Shown here: piece by piece, positions 4,706 through 9,941 of the stretch | Layout of the letters: each line of letters starts with the position of its first letter | Position numbering within the stretch: position 1 is the stretch's first letter | Origin: Lactobacillus sp. | GTDB lineage: Bacteria; Bacillota; Bacilli; Lactobacillales; Lactobacillaceae | Direction of reading: 5' to 3' | Assembly (NCBI GenBank): GCA_014803905.1 | Contig: JAAVAW010000012.1 | Location: forward strand, 1-9,941 | Length of the DNA: 9,941 bases | Translations under genes and position numbers: made by a program | Notes under the pieces: generated by a model | The model's input: the letters and a program-made list of their open reading frames with translations, nothing else | Databases searched by the model: none | What the model was told of the DNA's origin: nothing

Positions 4706-6628
4706 TTAGGCACCAGCGATTTTGGCTTTGTTAAGTAAAAGTGAGCTTGTTACCACTGAAACAGAAGAAAAGGCCATTGCGAGTGCCGCAAATTCAGGAC
4801 TTAAAGTAAAACCAAGACCAACAAAAAGACCTGCTGCAATTGGAATACCAATAGTATTATAGATTAAAGCCCAGAAGAGGTTCAATTTAATTCGATTAAA
4901 GGTTTTTTTAGAAAGATCTAAAGCACGGACAACTCCTAAAAGATCGTTTTGAACTAAAACGATACCACCGGCATCAATTGCAATATCAGTTCCTGACCCC
5001 ATAGCAATCCCGACATCGGCCGTAGAAAGTGCTGGTGCATCATTTATCCCGTCACCAACAAAAGCTACTGTAGCTCCATTTTTTTGCAATTCTTGAATAT
5101 GCATGGCTTTTTCATTAGGAAGAACACCAGCAATAACTTGATCGATTCCTACTTCGTTAGCAATTGCTTGTGCGACGGCTTCGTTATCACCCGTAAGCAT
5201 GATTGTCTTCAAGCCACGGGCTTTTAATTCAGCAATAGCTTTCTTAGAACTAGGTTTTGGCATATCTTGAATAGCGATTAAACCAATAATTTTATCACCT
5301 AATCCCACATAAACTACGGTTTTAGCCTCATTTTGTAATTGGGTTGCCTTTTGGGAAAGTTCATTGGAAATAGGGATATCTGCCAATAATCGAGAACTAC
5401 CAACAAAGGCATCTGTATTATCAAAAGTAGCTTTAACGCCTTTACCCTCAAGTGTAGCAAATTCTTTAACCGCTTGAGGAGTAATCTGTTCTAATTCTGC
5501 CTTCTTTAAAATTGCACTAGCTAGTGGGTGTTCAGAAGATTCTTCCAGACTGGCTGCTACTTTAAGGACTAATTCTTTATCACCAATTATATCGGTAACT
5601 TCTGGCTTACCAACAGTAATCGTCCCAGTTTTATCAAAAACTACAGTATCTAATTTGCTAACTTCTTGTAGTACTTCACCATTCTTGATTAAAACTCCCA
5701 TTTTGGCACTACGAGCAGTTCCCACCATTAAAGCAGTGGGAGTAGCTAGACCTAAAGCACATGGACAAGCAATAACAACTACAGCTACAGCAAAGAGCAT
5801 GGCCTCAACAGCAGTTGCACCTAGGAAGGTGTACCAAATTACAAAAGTTAGAATGGCAATCACCATTACTGCAGGAACAAAAATATTAGAAATTTTGTCA
5901 GTTAAATTTTGGATTGGGGCATGGCTAGTTTGAGCCTTTTTAACTAAATCAACAATTTGAGCAAGCATGGTATCAGAACCAACCTTAGTGGCTTTGAAAG
6001 TAATGACACTATTGGTATTCATGGTAGACCCAACTACAGTATCACCAACTTGCTTTTCAACTGGCATACTTTCGCCAGTTACCATTGATTCATCTAAATT
6101 AGATATTCCCTGGGTAATAATGCCATCAACGGGTACCTTTTCACCCGGTTTCACCCTGATTAAATCACCAACTTGAACTTTGTCTAGTGGTACTTTAACA
6201 TATTTACCGTCTTTTAAAACTTCAGCATCTTTTGCTTGTAGCCCCATTAATTTTCCTAAAGCATCAGAAGCATTATCATGCATCTTTTCTTCCATGGCAT
6301 CACCAAGTAAAACAAAGACAGTTACAAAGGCAGCACTTTCAAAGTAAACGGGACGATTAGTAAACATAGCAAAAATACTGTAAAAATATGCAACTGCTGT
6401 ACCAGTGGCAACCAAGGTGTTCATATTAGCACTATGCTTTTTGAAAGCAGCCCAGGCGCTTTTCCAATATGGCACTGCAGAAATTGCCATAATTATTGTA
6501 GTAGTAATTAATGCAATCCAATTATAATAGGGCATCATCCAGTGAAAGGGCATGGCAATCATTTGAATCAACATTGGAATTGAAAGAATCAAAGAGATCC
6601 AAAAACGTTGAATATTTGATAGCTTCAT
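4706..6628 (-). CDS. copA: Copper-exporting P1B-type ATPase without N-terminal metal-binding domain
   Basis: This 640-residue membrane ATPase pumps Cu(I) out of the cytoplasm. All catalytic motifs are present: TGES (184-187, actuator), CPC (288-290, transmembrane copper site), DKTGT (332-336, with phosphorylated Asp332), SEHP (365-368, nucleotide site), TGDN (479-482) and GDGIND (525-530). The helix 7 and 8 signatures YN (590-591) and MAFSS (618-622) mark the Cu(I)-specific IB-1 class rather than the CPH-type CopB class. The protein starts at the first membrane helices and has neither a CxxC heavy-metal domain nor a histidine-rich tail at the N-terminus, so it is shorter than classical CopA proteins. 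The ATG overlaps the stop of the cupredoxin gene by one base (TAATG), indicating coupled translation. An AAAGG site lies 12 bases upstream. The family call is very secure; the direction of transport follows from the class and the CopY control. Confidence 0.95.
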   Translation of the reverse strand: MKLSNIQRFWISLILSIPMLIQMIAMPFHWMMPYYNWIALITTTIIMAISAVPYWKSAWAAFKKHSANMNTLVATGTAVAYFYSIFAMFTNRPVYFESAAFVTVFVLLGDAMEEKMHDNASDALGKLMGLQAKDAEVLKDGKYVKVPLDKVQVGDLIRVKPGEKVPVDGIITQGISNLDESMVTGESMPVEKQVGDTVVGSTMNTNSVITFKATKVGSDTMLAQIVDLVKKAQTSHAPIQNLTDKISNIFVPAVMVIAILTFVIWYTFLGATAVEAMLFAVAVVVIACPCALGLATPTALMVGTARSAKMGVLIKNGEVLQEVSKLDTVVFDKTGTITVGKPEVTDIIGDKELVLKVAASLEESSEHPLASAILKKAELEQITPQAVKEFATLEGKGVKATFDNTDAFVGSSRLLADIPISNELSQKATQLQNEAKTVVYVGLGDKIIGLIAIQDMPKPSSKKAIAELKARGLKTIMLTGDNEAVAQAIANEVGIDQVIAGVLPNEKAMHIQELQKNGATVAFVGDGINDAPALSTADVGIAMGSGTDIAIDAGGIVLVQNDLLGVVRALDLSKKTFNRIKLNLFWALIYNTIGIPIAAGLFVGLGFTLSPEFAALAMAFSSVSVVTSSLLLNKAKIAGA

Positions 6629-7005
6629 TATTTAACAACTACCTTTCCATGAAACATATCCATACCACAAGCAAAATTATAGGTACCGGCTTTATCAGTA
6701 GGAATTTTTACACTAGTAATTGGTTGTTTGGTTAAATCTTCATTAACACCTAATTGTTCAAAAACGACATGTGATAAACATGCTGTTGAATCCTTTAAAT
6801 CAAAATTTACTTGTGCAGGAACACCTTTTTTTAAAACAACAGTTGAAGGAGAATAGCCACCATTCACTATAATAGTTGCTGTTTGTTCATCATTAACGAC
6901 TGTTGATTCGCCAGCATTTTCTTTATGAGGAGCAAAAAACCACCATAAGATAAATGCAATTAAAATAATTCCGATAATAATTGAAATGATTCGTCCTATA
7001 CTCAT
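6628..7005 (-). CDS. Membrane-anchored cupredoxin-domain protein
   Basis: This 125-residue protein has an N-terminal membrane helix (about residues 5-24, ending WWFFAPHK) and a C-terminal cupredoxin-like beta-sandwich, probably on the outer face of the membrane. Candidate copper ligands are C76 and H79 (CLSH) and the cluster C113, M115, M117, H119 (CGMDMFH), which fits a cupredoxin-like metal site, although the exact ligand set differs from classical type 1 blue copper proteins. It lies between copY and copA, with a strong AGGAGG site before its start 21 bases after copY, and overlaps copA by one base. It is likely to pass Cu(I) to, or receive it from, CopA, which lacks its own metal-binding domain; that role is inferred from context. 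It may instead bind copper outside the membrane after export. Confidence 0.85.
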   Translation of the reverse strand: MSIGRIISIIIGIILIAFILWWFFAPHKENAGESTVVNDEQTATIIVNGGYSPSTVVLKKGVPAQVNFDLKDSTACLSHVVFEQLGVNEDLTKQPITSVKIPTDKAGTYNFACGMDMFHGKVVVK

Positions 7006-7026
7006 AAAATTACCTCCTAAATATGA

Positions 7027-7458
7027 CTAACTTTCTTTACTTAGACAGTTGCAAGCCACCATATTAGGAGCGGTTTGCAGTTTTTTATCAATCTCTACTT
7101 TAATTTTTTCTAGATCAGATTTGGAAATAGGGGAATCTTTAACTAAATTAAAAATTACTTCTCCTTTATGCATATTACACATGCGATCTAATAGTTCTTG
7201 AGTTGCATCAACCATCATTTCCGTTTGTGACACTGTGGGAAGGTATAAGAATCCTCTACCATCTTGTTTAGCCTCTAAGAGCCCTTTTTTTGTTAATCTG
7301 CGAATTAAGGTTTTAATAGTAGAATCAGACCAAGACTTCTTCTTTTGAAGTTCACTAATAATCTCTTTCGTATGTGCCTGATTTAAGGTCCAAACAATTC
7401 TCATAATTTCCCATTCTGCATCTGAAATATCAGTGCTTGATAGTTTTCTTTTTTCCAT
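7027..7458 (-). CDS. copY: CopY/TcrY-family copper-responsive repressor
   Basis: This 143-residue repressor belongs to the BlaI/MecI/CopY family. The winged helix at residues about 6-75 carries the family block ISDAEWEIMRIVW and the recognition region WSDSTIKTLIRRL. In the classical protein a C-terminal CxCxxxxCxC motif binds metal, zinc favouring DNA binding and copper(I) releasing it. Here only one CxC is present (C136 and C138), then LSKES and the stop; the second pair is missing, and no frameshift restores it. A further cysteine lies at C94 (MCNMH). The start is the ATG at 7458 with AAAGGAG 6 bases before it; the TTG two codons upstream overlaps that spacing and is rejected. It is the first gene of the copper operon, downstream of its own operators. 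Copper sensing by a half motif is inferred from the family and neighbours. Confidence 0.92.
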   Translation of the reverse strand: MEKRKLSSTDISDAEWEIMRIVWTLNQAHTKEIISELQKKKSWSDSTIKTLIRRLTKKGLLEAKQDGRGFLYLPTVSQTEMMVDATQELLDRMCNMHKGEVIFNLVKDSPISKSDLEKIKVEIDKKLQTAPNMVACNCLSKES

Positions 7459-7475
7459 AAGCAACTCCTTTCGTT

Positions 7476-7485
7476 TACAATTGTA
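7476..7485. promoter_or_regulatory. cop box (CopY operator) 1
   Basis: TACAATTGTA matches the CopY operator consensus TACAnnTGTA in full. It sits directly after the -10 element and over the inferred transcription start near 7479, 18 bases before the copY start codon, so a bound repressor would block initiation. Confidence 0.9.
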
Positions 7486-7514
7486 ACCATAAATTAATTG
7501 ACTACATTTGTCAA
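7486..7514 (-). promoter_or_regulatory. Promoter of the copper operon
   Basis: On the - strand a perfect -35 TTGACA (complement of 7509-7514) is followed after 17 bases by -10 TATGGT (complement of 7486-7491). The inferred start is near 7479, giving a leader of about 21 bases before copY. Confidence 0.78.
7503..7512. promoter_or_regulatory. cop box 2 (one mismatch)
   Basis: TACATTTGTC differs from the TACAnnTGTA consensus only at the last base and overlaps the -35 hexamer. Its centre lies 27 bases from the centre of the perfect cop box. Paired operators are usual in CopY-controlled operons. Confidence 0.65.
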
Positions 7515-7526
7515 CGATATTGCATT

Positions 7527-7557
7527 AAAAAAACCATCTAGGTTAAACTAGATGGTT
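7527..7557 (-). terminator. Intrinsic terminator of the permease / deformylase operon
   Basis: The 10-bp stem AACCATCTAG (7532-7541) pairs with CTAGATGGTT (7548-7557), loop GTTAAA. On the - strand it is followed by a T run (complement of the A run 7527-7533). It lies just past the deformylase-like stop and ahead of the copper operon promoter. Confidence 0.88.
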
Positions 7558-7562
7558 AAAAT

Positions 7563-7976
7563 TTAAATTAAAATACCATTACAGTGATCAATTTCATGTT
7601 GGATAACTTCTGCAATAAAATCTGAAAATTTTTGTTCATGTGTTTTAAAGTTTTCATTTTGATACTGAACGGTAATATTTTTAAAACGCTTAGTAGATCT
7701 TTGTCCAGTCAATGAAAGGCAGCCTTCTTGGGCTAAGTATTCTCCTGATGAATTAGTAATAATAGGATTGAGCATTACTAACGGCAGTGGACCGATAAAT
7801 AAAGCGATAATGCGTTTATTTTGGCCGATCATATTAGCCGCTAAGCCAGCAGCTTTATCTTTATTAGCCATTAAGGTATCTTTTAAATTTTGAGCAATGT
7901 TTAAGTCATCCTGGGTAGCAGGTGCTGATTTTAAACTAAGGGTTAATTGATTATGAGTAATATTTTGTTGAGTCAT
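7563..7976 (-). CDS. Divergent peptide deformylase-like protein
   Basis: This 137-residue protein belongs to the peptide deformylase family, metal hydrolases that remove the N-formyl group from nascent proteins. Two of three active-site motifs are intact: EGCLS (84-88, metal-ligand Cys86) and HEIDH (127-131, ligands His127 and His131, catalytic Glu128). Motif 1, normally GxGxAAxQ, reads AGLAANM (43-49), so the conserved Gln is Met and the first Gly is Ala. The protein is shorter than the housekeeping type II enzymes of Firmicutes and ends six residues after the last metal ligand. Similar short GMAANMIG-type proteins occur as second deformylase genes in Firmicutes (recall, not searched). It starts 2 bases after the NCS2 permease stop with little ribosome binding site, so it is probably translated by coupling. 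Deformylase activity is not certain. Confidence 0.85.
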   Translation of the reverse strand: MTQQNITHNQLTLSLKSAPATQDDLNIAQNLKDTLMANKDKAAGLAANMIGQNKRIIALFIGPLPLVMLNPIITNSSGEYLAQEGCLSLTGQRSTKRFKNITVQYQNENFKTHEQKFSDFIAEVIQHEIDHCNGILI

Positions 7977-7978
7977 TT

Positions 7979-9286
7979 TTATCCCATATTTGTAATTAAG
8001 AAAAAGATAATGAAAAGGACAAATAAGAAGTACATCATTGGTGAGACTTCTTTATAACGTTTGGAAGCAATCATAGTGATTGGGTAAGCAATCATTCCTA
8101 AAGCTAACCCATCGGAAATAGAATAGGTAAGTGGCATACCAACAACTACTAAGAAAGCTGGAAAGGCAATCTCAAATTTATCCCAATTAATATACTTTAA
8201 ATTACCAGCCATTAAAACACCTACAATAATCAAGGCAGGGGCAGTAACAGTTGTAGGAATGACTGCTAGTAAAGGACTGAAGATCATTGCAATTAAGAAG
8301 AAAATTCCAACAAAAATAGCTGTTAAACCAGTTCGACCACCCATTGCAATACCGGCACTAGATTCTACAGATGTACCAAGAGGTGCGGTACCTAAAACGG
8401 AACCTTCAACCATGGCAAGTGAATCAGAAAGAAAAGCCTTACCAATGTGAGGAATTTTTCCATTCTTATCAACCATACCAGCTTGTTGGGTCATTCCAAT
8501 TAAAGTGCCAGCAGTATCAAAGAAAGTAACTAGTAAGAATGTAACAACAACCATCCATAATTGGGCGGTATTAATATCTTTAAGATGAAATACAGCTTGA
8601 CCAAAGGTAGGTGCAATAGATGGTGGTGCAGAGATGATGCCATGAGGCATTGGAATTTGATTAATTGCAATACCAAAACCAGCAGTAACAATCATTCCAA
8701 TAAAAATAGACCCAGGAACTTTAGCAGCCATTAAAATGACAGTTAAAATAAGACCAAATAAGGTAATCCAAATTTCAGGATTATTAAAGCTTCCTAGACC
8801 AACGAGCGACGATTTATTATCAACGATAATTTTACCGTTTTGTAAGCCGATAAAAGCAATGAATAAACCGATACCAGCTGAAATAGCATATTTTAAGTCT
8901 TGAGGAATAGCATCAACCACTTTTTCACGCAACTTGAGAATTGTAATTAAAATAAATAAAACTGAAGCTACTAAAACTGAAGCCAAAGCAGTTTCCCAGG
9001 AAATGCCCATACCCACACAAACGTTGTAAGCAAAAAAGGCGGCACTACCTAAAGTAGGAGCTAAGGCAATTGGATAATTAGCAATAAGCCCCATCAAGAA
9101 ACAACCTACTGCTGTAGCAATTGCAGTAACAGTAAAAGCCGCGCCTTTATTAATACCAGCTGCATGTAAAATGTTTGGGTTAACAAATAGGATGTAGGAG
9201 AGACTGACAAAAGTAGTTAAAGCAGCAATTAACTCACGTTTGACAGTGGTATGAGCATCCGATAAATGAAAGAATTTTTCTAACAT
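7979..9286 (-). CDS. NCS2 family permease, AzgA/PbuG purine branch
   Basis: This 435-residue membrane protein has about 12-14 hydrophobic segments and belongs to the nucleobase permeases (NCS2), the AzgA-like branch that takes up hypoxanthine, guanine or adenine with protons. Diagnostic blocks are FFDTAGTLIG (TM8) and GTSVESSAGI (TM10), which carry the acidic substrate-binding residues. The TM3 block usually reads near APGMGLNAFFAY but here reads APTLGSAAFFAY (76-87), so the Gly, Leu and Asn of the motif are changed, which may alter substrate choice. The start follows a strong GGAGGAAATTTAAA site. It has its own promoter (9336-9364) behind the ribB terminator and runs into the deformylase-like gene. 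No purine riboswitch is visible in the short leader. The exact substrate is not known. Confidence 0.88.
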   Translation of the reverse strand: MLEKFFHLSDAHTTVKRELIAALTTFVSLSYILFVNPNILHAAGINKGAAFTVTAIATAVGCFLMGLIANYPIALAPTLGSAAFFAYNVCVGMGISWETALASVLVASVLFILITILKLREKVVDAIPQDLKYAISAGIGLFIAFIGLQNGKIIVDNKSSLVGLGSFNNPEIWITLFGLILTVILMAAKVPGSIFIGMIVTAGFGIAINQIPMPHGIISAPPSIAPTFGQAVFHLKDINTAQLWMVVVTFLLVTFFDTAGTLIGMTQQAGMVDKNGKIPHIGKAFLSDSLAMVEGSVLGTAPLGTSVESSAGIAMGGRTGLTAIFVGIFFLIAMIFSPLLAVIPTTVTAPALIIVGVLMAGNLKYINWDKFEIAFPAFLVVVGMPLTYSISDGLALGMIAYPITMIASKRYKEVSPMMYFLFVLFIIFFLITNMG

Positions 9287-9320
9287 TTTAAATTTCCTCC
9301 GAATTATTAAGAATTTATAA

Positions 9321-9333
9321 AGAACTTTGTTCT
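9321..9333. promoter_or_regulatory. Short dyad at the permease transcription start
   Basis: AGAAC-TTT-GTTCT is a 5-bp inverted repeat around three bases that covers the inferred transcription start (near 9329). It could be an operator or a small leader hairpin; no matching regulator can be named. Confidence 0.3.
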
Positions 9334-9335
9334 AA

Positions 9336-9364
9336 AGTGTAGCACATAAACTAGATTGTGACAG
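9336..9364 (-). promoter_or_regulatory. Promoter of the NCS2 permease gene
   Basis: On the - strand -35 CTGTCA (complement of 9359-9364) and -10 TACACT (complement of 9336-9341) are separated by 17 bases, and TGC before the -10 makes an extended -10. The leader to the start codon is about 43 bases. Confidence 0.65.
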
Positions 9365-9382
9365 ATCTTTTTCGTAAAAAAT

Positions 9383-9406
9383 AAAAAAGCCTGACAAAAG
9401 TCAGAC
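9383..9406 (-). terminator. Intrinsic terminator of ribB
   Basis: On the - strand GTCTGAC pairs with GTCAGGC (9400-9406 with 9389-9395; one G-T pair) around a four-base loop, followed by six T (complement of 9383-9388). It starts 7 bases after the ribB stop. Confidence 0.87.
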
Positions 9407-9413
9407 TTTAAAA

Positions 9414-9941
9414 TTAATCTTTATTGTTAAGACGTACATATTCTTGAAGTTGCGCAATTGTGAAATATGGTAAATGATGTTCGGCCGCAAATTTTTTTAA
9501 ATAAGGGCGACGAGCCATTGTACCATCTGGTTTAATCATTTCACAAATATAAGCAACTTCTGGTTCTCCAGCTAAACGGGTGAGGGTAATAGAAGCTTCG
9601 GTATGCCCATTGCGTTCTAATACGCCTCCATCTTTAGCAATTAATGGAAAAATGTGGCCCGGTTTGAAAAAGTCTTCAGACTTAGAATTAGGATCGGCCA
9701 GGTGCTTGATAGTTAAAGCACGATCAGCAGCTGAAATACCAGTAGTAGTATCTTTATAATCAACGCTAACAGTAAAGGCAGTCCCATATGGATCAGTGTT
9801 ATTTCCGACCATCGGATTTAAATTTAAGCGCTTAGCAATTGAGCCACCAACTGGAGCACATAAAAGACCACGTGCGTTTTTTATAATAAAATTGACATTT
9901 TCGGCAGTAACTTTGCTACCTAAACCAATCATGTCACCTTC
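9414..9941 (-). CDS. ribB: 3,4-dihydroxy-2-butanone 4-phosphate synthase, 5'-truncated
   Basis: The frame is open to the window edge; 175 C-terminal residues are visible and the start lies beyond 9941. The enzyme converts ribulose 5-phosphate to 3,4-dihydroxy-2-butanone 4-phosphate plus formate, the four-carbon unit of riboflavin synthesis, in the cytoplasm. Visible motifs run from the end of the acidic loop (EGDMI at the edge), through GLLCAP, DPYGTAFTVSVD, TTTGISAADRA, GHIFPL and GHTEAS (active-site His) to YICEM (metal-ligand Glu). The stop and terminator come right after the RibB domain, so there is no GTP cyclohydrolase II domain as in the bifunctional RibBA of many Firmicutes. The ATG at 9932 lies inside a catalytic motif and is not the start. 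Whether ribA or other rib genes lie upstream cannot be seen. Confidence 0.9.
   Translation of the reverse strand, partial: EGDMIGLGSKVTAENVNFIIKNARGLLCAPVGGSIAKRLNLNPMVGNNTDPYGTAFTVSVDYKDTTTGISAADRALTIKHLADPNSKSEDFFKPGHIFPLIAKDGGVLERNGHTEASITLTRLAGEPEVAYICEMIKPDGTMARRPYLKKFAAEHHLPYFTIAQLQEYVRLNNKD

Noticed and set aside
4678..4713. ATG at 4713 as the start of the PNPOx-like gene
   Set aside because: It overlaps the end of copA and has no ribosome binding site, while the ATG at 4677 has AAGGAG at good spacing and gives the family's usual N-terminus.
7027..7060. Frameshift truncating copY
   Set aside because: No CxC codons appear in the other frames before the next gene's ribosome binding site, so the short motif looks genuine.
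7459..7464. TTG at 7464 as the copY start
   Set aside because: The TTG lies directly next to the AAAGGAG site, with no spacing; the ATG at 7458 fits.
9287..9413. Purine riboswitch upstream of the permease
   Set aside because: The leader is only about 43 bases, too short for the aptamer, and no conserved loop sequences are seen; only a promoter, a short dyad and the ribB terminator are present.
1..9941. CRISPR array, insertion sequence, tRNA, rRNA or defence system
   Set aside because: No direct repeat series, transposase motif, terminal inverted repeats, cloverleaf or rRNA sequence was found; nearly all the DNA is covered by recognisable genes and terminators.

Overview
The window is AT-rich, densely coded DNA from a low-GC Gram-positive bacterium, most likely a Lactobacillus or close relative in the Lactobacillaceae. 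The evidence is a malolactic enzyme, a short FNR-like regulator with two cysteines of the Lactobacillus FLP type, a CopY-controlled copper operon with a consensus cop box, strong AGGAGG-type ribosome binding sites, and a compact layout with shared intrinsic terminators. The exact species cannot be fixed from the sequence.

Layout. Positions 1-1262 (+ strand): the 3' two thirds of a malolactic enzyme gene, its terminator, then a very small charged-protein gene ending in a bidirectional terminator. Positions 1266-2642 (- strand): a 12-helix MFS transporter whose Shine-Dalgarno sequence is separated from the ATG by an AT-rich hairpin. Positions 2694-3444 (- strand): a two-gene operon made of an unusual histidine-rich cytoplasmic protein with an EF-hand-like loop, overlapping by one base a 52-residue membrane protein. 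Positions 3445-4205: a divergent control region carrying a perfect FNR-type palindrome, then an FLP/FNR-family regulator gene (+ strand) ending in a bidirectional terminator. Positions 4213-7514 (- strand): a copper-resistance operon in the order copY, membrane-anchored cupredoxin, copA, PNPOx-like flavin-fold protein, with two CopY operator sequences at its promoter. Positions 7527-9364 (- strand): a purine-type NCS2 permease gene followed by a divergent second peptide deformylase-like gene. Positions 9383-9941 (- strand): the 3' part of a stand-alone ribB (3,4-dihydroxy-2-butanone 4-phosphate synthase).

How the parts may work together. The copper operon is self-contained: CopY represses it, CopA exports Cu(I), and the cupredoxin may replace the metal-binding domain that CopA lacks. 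The FLP regulator and the divergent two-gene operon look like a redox- or oxygen-responsive unit. The single TTGAT-N4-ATCAA box lies about 41 bases upstream of the inferred start of the operon, a class II activator position, and just downstream of the inferred start of flp, a position suited to autorepression. This is the least explained and most interesting part of the window.

No RNA genes, insertion sequences, CRISPR arrays, attachment sites or origins were found. All functional statements rest on reading motifs by eye; no database search was run.
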